DNA of 64,000 nucleotides from NCBI RefSeq assembly GCF_032854445.1, contig NC_088300.1, forward strand, positions 14,787,191 through 14,851,190, written 5' to 3'. Each line of letters starts with the position of its first letter. Position 1 is the stretch's first letter. Below the pieces are notes generated by a model that was given only the letters and a program-made list of their open reading frames with translations, did no database searches and was not told the DNA's origin. The translations under genes were made by a program, and so were the position numbers. Below, in pieces: positions 13,701 to 25,500 of the stretch. Source of the stretch: Liolophura sinensis (Eukaryota > Mollusca > Polyplacophora > Chitonida > Chitonidae).

Positions 13701-16700
13701 TTTAAGCAAGCTTTATCAAGTGGTCATATTAACATACATATGAGGCCATGGCCGACAAAATGTGGAAACAGACAATAAAATCAATTTTCTCTGGGGTAAA
13801 TTGGGTTACACACAGGCTACACTGCTACACTGTACACTGCACTACACTGGCCCAACTGATATAATAACTCTCCAAAATTTCCCACCAATCAGATATAAGC
13901 CGTTACGGTTTTATGACAATTCAAGCTATTTTAAAAATTGCTTTATACACTAGAGTACAAACTGGAAAAGACGAGATCTTACGTAGGCTATACTTTTCTT
14001 AAAACTCCATATCTTGTATTCTTACTGGGTTGTAAACTCTTTCAGGGTGTTCAATTTGTGTACACACTGGAGTATTTCGGTAAATTTTAACATTTTATAA
14101 ATAGTAGTATCATTATCCCATATATGATACTCCAATGTTCTGTAACAGGATATGGACTGACAGAAACATCCCCTGTTGTCACGTTTGATGCTCCTCCCAC
14201 AAACTACGGCTCAACTGGACAGCTTGTTTTTGATACCACTATCAAGGTAGTTAATCTGAATACTAGTTTGTTCCAATTGAAATCTGTGTTCAGTGAGAAA
14301 ACCTATAACGCGTGTGTTAAACCATATATGTTTTACTTACAGTGATACAATTGATGTTTTGTTTAATTGGTGTTTTACCTTGTAGTCAGGAATATTTCCC
14401 TTTATACAACAGCATTCAGGTTTGTATGTGGAGAATAAAAAAGTATAGAGAGTAAAATCAGATCAGGGACGGCAGTGTGATAATCATATGAAACTAGTGA
14501 AATACGACCTCTTATCAAATCATCTCTTTTAGGGTTTTATTCTAACTCCTCATGTAAATGCTTAAATAGTAGCAAATTACATATTCTCTAGGAGCATGAT
14601 TAGGTAAGAAAATATGCAGAAAATACTATTGCAATGTATTAGACGTCGCAGGTGTAGAAAAACGGACATAGCCTGGAAGAAACAACCGCATGTGGCCAGA
14701 TACATTTACCTTACAAATCTCCTAATACACAAGGAGTGTAATTCCGAATGATTGCCAGCAGTTGAACCAGCTTGAGCCGACTTCGATCACTTGACGCCAT
14801 TAAGCACGGGCTAGTGGTTGGAAATCAGACGGTATAGGTTAACCGGAAAGGGGTCCATAGAGGTCATTATCCTCATGAACCGGTATGGATGATGACTATG
14901 GGCTATTCGACAATGGCTTCAATTCAGTAGTAGTGATGACATAAAGTACATTATAAAACACACATATATTTTGACGTTTTAACCTAAAGAAACAGTTGGT
15001 ATCCATGTTATTTTCTGGTATTTATGTGAACATAAAATATCAATTCGTACCTTTCTTTTTCCTTGGCTGGAAATCGTCATCTACTGTATATTAGTCCGGC
15101 AAAATGGCGAAAGTTATAGCTGCTACTTTGATATGAGAGGCTCTCAGATAGAGAGCAAATATCAGGCCCCACGAGCCAGCCCAGTGATTTTCAATCTCGC
15201 TTTCTGGGCAGTGGGATGTGCTTGGTATGCTCATATAGTTTTAAACTTCAACGCCATTCTCAGTTGAGAATCATTTGGCAAGTTGTTCTTCATGTTCTTC
15301 TTATGACTATCATGTTGTTCCGTCCCCACAGGTAATAGACCTGAAGACAGGCGAATGTCTCAGTGCGGGACAAGACGGAGAAATTTGTGTTAAGGGACCG
15401 CAAGTCATGGCCGGTTACTATGGCAACCCTGCGGCTACGGCCGACGCTTTGCGAGGTGGTTGGTTTCATACGGGTGTGTAAAAACTACATGTGTACACGC
15501 CCTCATACCACAGACATTTGTTTGTAAACCTTTCCATCAGTTTGTATTGTGAAAGTTTCACGGAGAACATGCCGTGTATGCGTTTTAACGATTCCAATGC
15601 TGTGTACCCAATGGCGCATTTTGCCATCTTGTTGATTAAAACGATTTCGGTTAAGTCGACTTTCACCAATCACATACAGGATCAATGTTCTATTTTACTC
15701 CATACGTAAATTTGAAACTGACCTATCAATCAAAAAAAAAGCTCTTACCGTTATTGTTGTTGTTATTATTATTATTATGCTGTATTATCATCAGGTGACG
15801 TGGGCCACTACGATGAAGAAGGCTATCTGTACATCACAGATCGTGTTAAGGAGCTTATCAAGTACAAAGCTCAACAAGTAGGTTCAGTATTACCGCCAAA
15901 ATATACTTTAGCGTCTTAAAACAGATTCATATTTTCGGGAGAACCGAAGCCACGGTCCTCTAAATAAAGCACAAAAACTCTGACTGGTAATGTCATCATT
16001 CCTTACGCCCTGATCCCGCTCTGGTGGCAGTTTGAAGCAGTAGTAATTCGTTTGACTATAGGAGGGCATGCTATCCACCTATTTACAGTTTTTGTTGTCA
16101 CCTCCAGTCACATGACTGAAGAGTGTGCTGAAGATTGGCTCAGAGCAGCTATGACATCACTGCAAAGCTGTGAATTATACCGTGCATTAAGGAATGACAA
16201 TTCGTTATATCTCATCTCAAGGACTACATTTGTTTATTTGATTGATATTCAACACAGTACTTGATAATTTCTCATTTATACAATGGCGGTGAGGTTTATC
16301 ATTTGACGACAATGGGAGTGGCCCCAATGCCGCGGCCGAAGAACCATTGGGCCAGCGATGGATCCCTCTATCGAACATCTCTTGTATTTTGTTAGGGAGG
16401 AAGTTTCAGTTAATAAATCGCCCTCTAGTGCGCTCACTTTATGAGCTTTACTCTACACGAGAAATCGAAGATAATTTCCTCACAATGGGATCCAACTGAA
16501 TAATGCAACTGTGTCAAGTCATCATTCTGTATATGCTGCAATTTAAACAAACATATCACGTATTCCCTAAAATTATTATCTACTTTGTCTTCTTTTCGGC
16601 TAGGTTGCTCCTGCGGAGTTGGAGGGCCTGTTACTGACCCACCCCTGGGTACAAGATGCAGCTGTAATCGGTGTACCCGACCCTGAGGCAGGAGAACTCC

Positions 16701-18364
16701 CTAGGGCGTACGTCGTCATCAAGCCAGGCGCTACCAGTGACGTCACACCCGAAGCTGTGACTAGTTTCGTTAATGGTTAGGACGGTTCTAATCTTATGGT
16801 AGTCATATCCTAAACCTGTCGTAACTAAAAATTAATTTTGAGTCTATAGGCTTATGAAACTGCTGTTAACATTTAACAAGCATATCACAAAGGATTGTGG
16901 TAGATTGTACCGCAGCTACTGTAAACATAACAGCCATATTTGTGGATTGGGTGCTGAGTTTATTTTTTTATGACACCTTGGGTAGCATATGAACTTACAT
17001 CAAATTGAAGGACCCAATAGACAACCTTTGCGGCCGAAAGTAATTCGGGACTTATCTTTGAAGTCTGTTTCTGCTTTACGATGGCAATTTGTGGACAAAT
17101 AAGTAACGTAGTACTCGCTGACAAACATGTAACGTAGTACTCGCTGATAAACATGTAACATAGTACTCGCTGACCAACATGTAACGTAGTACTCATTGAC
17201 AAACATGTAACGAAGTACTCGCTGACAAACATGCAACGTAGTACTGGCTGACCAACAAGTAACGTAGTATTCGCTGACAAACATTTACGTAGTACTCGCT
17301 GACAAACATGTAACGTAGTACTCGCTGATCAACAAATAACGTAGTACTCGCTGACAAACATGTTACGTAGTACTCGCTGACAAACATTAACGTAGTACTC
17401 CTTGACAAACAAGTAACGTAATACTCGCTGACAAACATGTAGCGTAATACTCGCTGACAAACAAGTAACGTAATACTCGCTGACAAACATGTAGCGTAGT
17501 ACTCGTTGACAAACAAGTAACGAGTCACTATTGCGGCGGAAAGAGACCCCATTATTTTTTCCACATGTCTGACAATGTACGGAAGCTGCCGTGAACATTG
17601 GCATTTTTTCTTAAAGTAAAAGAAAGCTAAAATATGAAATAGGGTTCATCATACAGACAACTGAAAACTATGTGTAAAAATACTTTCATTTATTTTTTTA
17701 GTATTTTTTAAGAGTGTAGAAAGGCATTCAAATATTTGAATTCTGTGGTGGGCTTTATGAGTTATACTGATGGTATTTAGGAACTCTGAGGTCACATCAC
17801 CTTTTACGCTTATGTTCACCAGAAGGAAGGAATTTTTGAGAACATTACTTCAGTAATCTTTTAATCATGGAGTTAAAGAGTTATTACAACATTCAGTGTC
17901 ATGAAAGTTGTGAAAACTTCCTGTAACGTCAGAGTTCCTAAACTCTGACAGTATGGTCTATTAAAGCCCACCTTAGAATTCAGAAGCTTAAATGGCTTTA
18001 ACTCTCTTCACAGAAATCATTCAAAAAAGTAATAAATGAAAGTATGTTTATGCATAGTTTTAAGTTATCTGTGTGATGAACCTTACTTCATATTTTAGGT
18101 ATCTGTTACTTTAACATCACACCTACCTTTCTGGGTAGCACAAGAAGGACATTTATTAATCTCTCGTGTGAAAGTGCAATATAGAAGTCAATTATATATC
18201 ACCTCATAAAGCATCTGACGCGTTGGACATCATTTTTTTCTTTGTTCACAGGAAAAGTGGCCTCCTATAAAAAGCTTCGTGGTGGCGTTCATTTCATCAA
18301 GCAGATTCCCAAGTCACCTTCGGGAAAGATTTTGAAGAGAGAATTGCGAGAATCTCGCAGCTGA
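7778..18364 (+). CDS. 4-coumarate-CoA-ligase-like acyl-CoA synthetase (ANL superfamily), 11 exons
   Basis: Exons: 7778-8023, 9828-10035, 10395-10501, 11027-11229, 11518-11686, 13383-13554, 14149-14246, 15332-15473, 15795-15877, 16604-16775, 18252-18364. Phases join without a break to 570 codons plus stop. ANL enzymes activate a carboxylate with ATP and transfer it to CoA. Visible motifs: phosphate-binding SSGTTG (about residues 230-235), GYGLTE (369-374), GEICVKG, the hinge region [10 protein letters not shown] (463-472) and the C-terminal SGKILKR with the catalytic lysine near 559. The N-terminus ([16 protein letters not shown]...) is rich in Arg and Ser with no acidic residue in the first 20, so mitochondrial import is likely. 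The C-terminus (SRS) is not a canonical peroxisomal signal. The start has a good context (AACATGG). The substrate cannot be predicted. The nearest relative is the convergent gene at 19541-28712. Confidence 0.9.
8125..8517. mobile_element. MITE with ~20-bp terminal inverted repeats and TA target site
   Basis: The left end CCCCGTTTGCACGGCCAAAG at 8125 is matched by the inverse of the right end TTTGGCCGTGTGAACGGGG ending at 8517. TA dinucleotides flank both sides (8123-8124 and 8518-8519). The interior repeats AAACCAGTTT-like and GTGTGAACG motifs. It sits about 100 bp into intron 1 of the forward synthetase gene. A TA duplication fits a mariner-like or similar DNA transposon origin. Confidence 0.8.
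9297..9502 (+). mobile_element. tRNA-derived SINE, nearly full length, in intron 1
   Basis: The head CCGAGGTGGTTAGCGTGCCAGC and the body motif TATAAGTGAAATATTCTT are present, followed by an (AAAT)n tail. A central portion is deleted and replaced by a C homopolymer at about 9411-9424. No clear target duplication. Confidence 0.8.
9555..9695 (-). repeat. SINE fragment, reverse orientation, in intron 1
   Basis: Begins with GGTGTTTTACGCCGTACTCG and runs through body and middle domain, ending before the tRNA head. It lies 50 bp from the forward copy at 9297-9502, so the two form an inverted pair just before exon 2 of the forward synthetase. Confidence 0.75.
10155..10280 (+). repeat. SINE fragment, forward, in intron 2
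   Basis: Diverged middle and tail domain (TACGGCGTAAAACACCAATC followed by an AAAT-rich tail). Together with the reverse copy at 9555-9695 it places inverted SINE sequences on both sides of exon 2. Confidence 0.7.
11910..13382 (+). repeat. 64-bp minisatellite derived from the intron 5/exon 6 junction
   Basis: About 23 head-to-tail copies of a 64-bp unit (a few of 62 bp, one truncated at about 13199-13250). Each unit consists of a pyrimidine-rich stretch ending CTGTTGTAG followed by a copy of the first ~48 nt of exon 6 (ATCACAATCCTTCATCCAGT...). The last unit at 13383 is the real exon, which alone continues into the conserved coding sequence. Most units keep the acceptor AG. The array is homogeneous in its centre, so expansion is recent or being homogenised. 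Confidence 0.9.
13383..13554 (+). CDS. Exon 6 of the forward acyl-CoA synthetase
   Basis: Listed separately because its first ~48 nt are the final unit of the adjacent minisatellite. In phase 0 it encodes [19 protein letters not shown] and onward through [13 protein letters not shown], aligning with [18 protein letters not shown] of the paralogue. It is exactly 172 nt, the same as the paralogous exon 25862-26033. The exon copy differs from the array consensus (CTTGTACC versus CCAGTACC; GTTTATATGATTAAAAACCC versus GTGTATATGATCAAACACC), which is how the real exon can be told apart. Confidence 0.88.
14352..14415 (-). repeat. Degenerate SINE tail fragment in intron 7
   Basis: TTTAATTGGTGTTTTACC followed by AGGAATATTTCCCTTTATAC is a diverged reverse copy of the SINE tail and body. 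Confidence 0.55.
17099..17524. repeat. ~26-bp minisatellite in intron 10
   Basis: About 16-17 copies of a unit close to GTAGTACTCGCTGACAAACA plus TGTAAC. Spacing varies by a base or two. It lies between exons 10 and 11 of the forward synthetase and does not resemble either exon. The minus-strand reading frames across it are by-products of the repeat. Confidence 0.9.
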
Positions 18365-19540
18365 CGAGATACTTAATTCTGAAATGGTTCTAGACAAACT
18401 TTTATTTGTTACATATAGAACACAACTGATGGATGCAGAAGCTTTAATTCTCATTCTTGGATTAGAAACCACTGGGACAGAAGTTCATTAAGGAGATATG
18501 TCCATCTCTCAATTAAGGCAGCTGAACGCCACTGAAACCTCTGACATCATTTCCGGCTTTGTCATTTTGGAATTCTGGGTAATGACGTTGCAAAGTCTTT
18601 ATGTAACATGTATTAAAATATATGTATATATATACACGCTTTGAAATTAGGTTTGTCAGGAACAAAATGCACTGAAGTTTTCATTATGTAATTGATGGTT
18701 GATTATAGATTACATACTTTACATCCTTGTCACGGAACTAAGTATTTTCCTATCATGCATTATAGAGACATACTTATAATACCTTGTGCAGAAGTTGTGT
18801 ACTTTACATCATGTCTTTATTTGTGGGGATTTATTGTTCCAAAATGGCGTTTTGCTAGCGTAAATGAGAGTTGTGCACTACCAGTTGTATGATTCTGGTG
18901 AAACATAAAATTAGATGAAGAGGAAGCTTAAAGCTTATATTCTCCTAGCCGTCAGCTACATCAAGCATATATCACCAACAGTGACGAAAATCTGTCTCAC
19001 TTTTACTGCAGCCTTGTGATTTTACGAACTTCTTCACTCTTCATACATATGTTATACTCATATAGAACACTGGATTAGATTGCCGTTTGTTGAAAAACTA
19101 GCGCCTTGCTTTGTAGGCGTCGTAATGTGTTTGTGATTTCCTTCTTTTCTCCGTTGATATGTGTGTGTATTAACTGTTTCCAAGCCACTAACCACTAGAC
19201 GCCGCTAGCTAATTCACTGGATGTAATAAATATTTTGTCCACCCTATATATAGCTTATCTAAGTTTAATATATGATGAAGTGTAAATTATTAACACCAAC
19301 AGGGATGTTTTATATTACAACGTCGTGTTTTTTGTACGAAATTACCACATACCCTACTACCCATAACAACTACAAGTCCTATAGTCTCAATCCACGAACA
19401 GTCTACTCTACCTAGTCAAGCAGTATATCCTTGCATGGTTAGTGTTTATCATCTCTTTGATATCCAAATACACGCACACCTACACGCACTAGCACCTCTG
19501 TCCTCGAAATCACCTCCTCTGCGGCTTTAAGAACTAGCAT
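18365..19540. other. Shared 3' intergenic space of the convergent gene pair
   Basis: 1,176 bp separate the two stop codons. It contains candidate polyadenylation hexamers on both strands: AATAAA at 19225-19230 (+), and on the minus strand at 18816-18821 and 18401-18406. No ORF of interest. Confidence 0.5.
19225..19230 (+). terminator. Candidate poly(A) signal of the forward synthetase
   Basis: AATAAA about 860 bp after the stop codon at 18364. It is the first canonical hexamer I noticed on this strand. Position only; weak support. Confidence 0.35.
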
Positions 19541-22500
19541 TCAGGATTCTCTCAAGACCCGCCGGAGAATTTTACCACTTGCTGATTTGGGAATCTCGTG
19601 GATAAATCTTACTCCGCCCCTCAGTTGCTTGTAGGCCGATACACGTTCTGAAAACAATAGCACCTGAAGTTTATTACTGGAAACTGACCTTTTACACCCG
19701 AGGAAAAAGTTCAAAACTGGCCTTCGGGCATTCATCGTGATCGCGAGCCGCCATTGAGCCCAAAATGTCCATCACATTAATGTAGCTTCAGAGAGTCACG
19801 GCAGTCACTCACCTTTTACAAAATTCGTTATATCCTCCTCTGTGGGTGATACCCCCGTCCACGGTTACCACGAACGCCCTTGGCACCTCCCCAGCCTCTT
19901 CGTCCGGTACCCCAATCACCGCGGCGTCTCGTACACCCGGATGTGTCTGTAAGATGGCCTCTAATTGGGCAGGAGCTACCTATAACAAGATCCAACCGAA
20001 GACATCTGAGGAGTAACCATATATTAGGTGAAACTACGTTATGTGCGTGAAACCTTGAATGATAATTTATTACGCCCTTGTGAAGAATATTTCACTTATA
20101 TGACGGCGGCCGGCATTATGGTGGGAGCTGAATGTGTAAAAGTATATCTATTTTAATGACAGTTATCATTAAACATTGCCTTGTGCACCGTTTTGTACAA
20201 ACTATGCAAGCATTTGGTAGACATCAGTGTATTGCAAACAAACAGATATGTAAGTCTGAGTTCATGCCAAGGTGCAGTTGCTTAGGATAATCCAACATAA
20301 TGAAAGATCAAAATATCTATCTTCCCACAAGATTATACTTTACCTGGAAAGCTTTGTACTTGATTAGTTCTTTGAGTCGGTCATGAATGAAGAAATAACC
20401 ATCGCTGTTGTAATATCCAATATCACCTGCAACAATCAGAAATATAAGATATAAAGTTTAAAACAAAACAACAGAACAAAGAAAGCAATCAAATAATCTG
20501 AAGCTTATAGATGCACTTTACAGTTTGCCATGTTAACAAAGTTGTTTGTTCGTGAGATAAATGTATCATATCCACAGTAATACTATTGCCATATACAACG
20601 AGACTGATTCAGTGCTATTATTTGTATGTTAAATATGAAGCTTAGGGATTTACATTATTTAAAAATTCACTGTGCTACATGTATATCCTGTCTACCTGTC
20701 CGTAGCCAGCCTTGTGACAGAGAGTCGTTGGTAGCCTGTGGGTTTCCGTAATACCCGGCCATCACCTGAGGACCCTGCAGGCAGATCTCTCCTTTCTCCC
20801 CGGCACCTAATACCCTACCGTCAGACACATCCACAATCTGCATGAGCCAAAACCACGAGATATTAAACTAGTCCAAAGAAATTATTTATAAAGGGACCAT
20901 TTTGGCAAAAAAAAATTGATAGCAATGCATCCATTCTCAAATGTTGAACACGTATATACTACACTGCACAATGCAGCTGTGGCACAGTGAAATTTGCAGA
21001 TAGCAACCTTGGTATTATACTGTGCTTGGCACAACATATAAAGATGAACAGGCTTAGAACTGATGGGTCTCGTGTCAGTAGTCCCATAATGTGAATGTTT
21101 GGTATGTCGTGTCTGGTGTCATCGGCATGGCGTTCCAGTGAGGCAGCACCAAAACTTAGTCGGCAATGGTTCTGGCCTGCTACAAGGAGACACTGTCGTG
21201 TCTCACTAATTTGAATGCATCTTTAAATAAGGTTAAGGTGACCTCTGACCTCTATGGTGGTACTGAAAGTTTTATGTACGCCGTGGATCACCTATCAAAT
21301 AGATATATAATATGTATAGGTGAGGACATTTTAAACCATTCCAAGGTTACCACACCAAGGTTAAGGTGACCTGTGACCTCTATGGTGGTACTGAAAGTTT
21401 TATGTAGACTGTAGATCCCCTATCAGATAGATATATAATATGTACAGGTGAGGACATTTTAAGCCATTCTTCACCAATGAGGTCGCTGTGAGCTCATCCA
21501 GCTCATGCTGGCTTCCTCTCCGGCCGTAAGTGGGAAGGTCTGTCAGCAACCTGTGGATGGTCGTTGGTTTTCCCCGGGCTCTGCCCGGCTTCCTCCCACC
21601 ATAATGCTGGCGGCCGTCGTATAAGTGAAATATTCTTGAGTACGGCGTAAAACACTAATCAAATAAATAAACAAATTAATAAATTTAAACCATTCTTTGG
21701 TAGTTTTAAGAGAAATTACCAGCTGTACAAGCATTTTACTTTTTTGGTTAACATTTAATTTCACTATTTTAGGTAGTATTTTACAATTATGAATATATCG
21801 AGGATGTTCAAACTGTTATTTTCGCGGTTGATTTTATAGGGCATATCCATACACTTATTGATAGGCTGCCCAGAATCTACCGATTGAGGTAGACATCCGG
21901 GTTTGTAAGACGATTGATTCACTGAATGATTCATAGCTTTGTTTCATTGTACCCCTTTGTAATCAGGGTATTATACTATTTTGTGAGTAATATTGAAGTA
22001 TATAAGAATCAATATGTAACCCGATGGATTTATTAATCGCTCTATATTAAACGTGGTAATATTTAGCAACATTGGCATTGTTAACGGGTGTAGGAGTGGT
22101 GTACCTAGTTACTGCCCTTACACACCTGCTGTTGTAAAACACCAGGACACGTTCCAGAACTCGGTTAATGACACATAGTCTGCACTTTGATCTCACAGGT
22201 ACGGTAAGGTAGCTCATAACGGTCAGGTGAAGACAGAGATATCGAGCAGCACTTCAGTCACACGTGGATAAGTAAATATTTAAGATAACAGAAAGCGGTC
22301 ACGAGCGTAACAACAACACAATCGCGTAAAACGACAGTATACATACATAGTTGTAAAGATAGCAGGGTAGTGTGGTTTTGTAAATGCTTGCTATGCCATA
22401 GTGTACGTATTAGTTATATAGGAATTTAGCTGCTTACAATTAATTTAGATAAAGTCTTGTTCAAATTCATGTTACCGATCATGACTGCCACTGTTTTATG

Positions 22501-25500
22501 ACATAATGTAGAAAACCGGCAATTCTCCCATACATGTCACAACAATAAACACTCCCTCCTAATCCGACAAGTTACAGGACCACATTGCACCAGCCTGGTC
22601 TAAAGCAAACATAACACTGCAAATCGATATCATGTGTAAGGCTCCTAAAGTTACTGACATGCCACTGTTAATTTAGATGTCCATGACAAACGCCCACCTA
22701 ACATTCCATTACACACACTAAAAAAAAGGTTTTTCGGTTATAAACATATTTCTTTTACAGTTAAGAACGCGCCCTGGTGTTTATTCATAAAAAAATATGT
22801 TTAGTAATTAAACAAGAGATACGATTATTATATTAAACATATGAAATGTTTGCTAGTAATGCAGTGAATATTCAATAAACACAAACAGACCAGTAAACAT
22901 GACTGTATTAAGAGTAACGTACCGATAAACACGTGGAAATGTTTATATGTCAGTAGATGCCACATGGTTACATGTACGTACATGACTGTATACGTGTTAC
23001 AAGTTTACTCTGGTAAATACTCCTAGCCCAGCCGTAAGATCACAAAGCTGTCTTAGGATTAGATCACACTTAGTCTTAACTTCAGAACAACGTGCTGCGC
23101 TAAACATGTAACTTACCTAAAGAATTTAAGTATTTTAATACTTAAACTCCTCTTGGGCGTTTATGATTTAAGTTTTAATCTAAGTTCAGGCATAAGTTAA
23201 GTTTGATTTAAATCTAAGTCCGTTTAAAGACCTTGGGGCCAGCCCGATTACAGGGGTCGTCACTAGTTTATTTTACTACCCTTCTCCTGGTCTGGTGAGG
23301 TGAGCGTACAGTTACTTCCTGGGTCGTCGCTAGTTCACGACTAGTGTACTCCTAGCATTCTGCAACCATTCAACCTGCCTCTCTTCTGTGGACAGAGGCT
23401 TGAGAACTTTGGAGAATGATATATTGATGGTGGTGTGGGAGTCCTATTTTGACATAGTGACTAGCAGGATAATGGCATAAGAACTTTAGAGAATGATGTG
23501 ATGATAAGGATGTTGGGAGTCCTATTTTGACCCAGTGACTAGCAGTATAGTGGCATTAGAGCTTTGGAGAAGGATGTCATGATGGAAGTGTTTGAGTCCC
23601 ATTTTGACCTAGTGACCGACAGGATACTGTCAAGAGAACTATGGAGGCTGATGTGATGATGGCAGTGTTGGAGTCCCTTTTCTGAATCAGTAACTAGCAG
23701 GTTACTGCCATGAGAACTTTGGAAAATGATGTAATGCTGGGGGTGTGTGGAGTCCGGATATTGGGCATAATAAAGGGCCGTATTTTGATGCCCCATTATC
23801 CTATGTTCAAACACTTTCAAACTTTTGACATTCAAATGGCATGGTTTTGTTAACATACTGACCAATTTTCAGGGTCATAACTTGAGTAGTCTGTACACAG
23901 GTTTAAAATGAAAACATAGCCTAAAAAATGCACGTTCCGGTGACCCACATTGCACCACCTGTCAGGCGTCATGAGGCACCTGTGTGACACGCGTCAATCA
24001 AGTGTCGTCTGGAAAAATTGTCTGGCTCTAGAGTCAGTGAAACCTTTCTGCCAGATAGACACAAGTTTCGCTGAATCAAGATGGTTTTCTCCGCGGCGGA
24101 CAAGGAATTGATCACCTTTTCAAGTAAAACAAGGTAGAACATCATTTTGAAATGTCCGGAACATGCGTTTTTGACTCTATTTTGATTTTGGTCACATGAA
24201 CAGAAATCTTAAACGATGAAATTGAAATTTGGTCTGTATACTTAGGACATAATGGCTTTTGAGTGTGAAATTTTTTAGAAGCTGACGTAAGAGGGTTTCG
24301 GAGATATTGAATGTCGGCCCATTTTTTTATGCCCACCCAAAATACTGCCATGAGAACTTTGGAGACTGATGTGACCATGTGATTGGGTGTCTTGTTTCTT
24401 CACCTAATGAAGATTATCATTACCAAGATGAATGATCTGAATGAAGCCTTGTGTACCTTAGCTCTTGTGTTTGGAAGTAGGCGGCCAACAGAGCCAGAGA
24501 GCGCTGGCTTGCAATCCAAAATAGCGATCGGACATTCGGTCATTCCGTAACCTGAAACCACGATAAGTATGAAATAACACCTGGACACGGGCGTTATAAA
24601 TACATAAAATCCTCCTTATTTAGCTTGACTTTTATTCTATGCTGTTACAATTTTTATTTTGTTTTATTCCACTAAAAGTAAAGTTTATTGTTTTCAGTAC
24701 TTGTTTTTTTTTTGTGGGCTGTGTCGAAGTTCCCAGCTTGAGCAATGAGATAGTGATGAGATCACCTTAACAGTTCCAGAGATCTGTACTGAACGCTTGT
24801 GTGACCAACTCGAACTAATCCTTGAGTTCTGCTCAGAGATGTGCTTACCTAGTATTGTGTTTTGGAAGCCAGTGGCTGACTGGAACTAATACAGGTCTGT
24901 GCTGAGGTGTGCTTAACTTGAATTGTTTTCTGTATGCCAGTGGCACACTGAAGCCTTTACATGAGGTCTGCACTGAGATGTACTTACCTTGAATGGTGTT
25001 CTGGGTGCCAGTGGCGGGCTGAGACTGCTGCAGGAGCTCTGTATTGAGGTGTGCTTACCTTGTATGGTGTTTTTGATTCAGGTGGCTGACTGGAACTGTT
25101 ACAGGAGGCCTGTACTGAGGTGTTATTATACTGAATGGCGTTACGAATGCCACTGACTGACTGGAACTGTTACAGGAGGCTTTCATTAAATGGTGTTATG
25201 GATGCCACTGGCTAACTGGAACTGTTACAGGAGGCCTGTACTGAGGTGTGCTGACACTGAATGGCGTTATGAATGCCACTGATTGACTGGAACTGTTACA
25301 GGAGGCTTTTACTAAATGGTGTTATGGATACCACTGGCTAACTGGAACTGTTACAGGAGGCCTGTACTGAGGTGTGCTTACAATGAATGGTGTTATGGAT
25401 GCCACTGACTGACTGGAACTGTTACAGGAGGCCTGTACTGAAGTGTGCTTTTACTAAATGGTGTTATGGATGCCACTGTCTGGCTGGAACTGTTACAGGA

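Noticed and set aside
17000-17604. Minus-strand ORFs of 90-123 codons rich in Cys, Val and Tyr
   Set aside because: By-products of the 26-bp satellite in intron 10; no conserved sequence outside the repeat.
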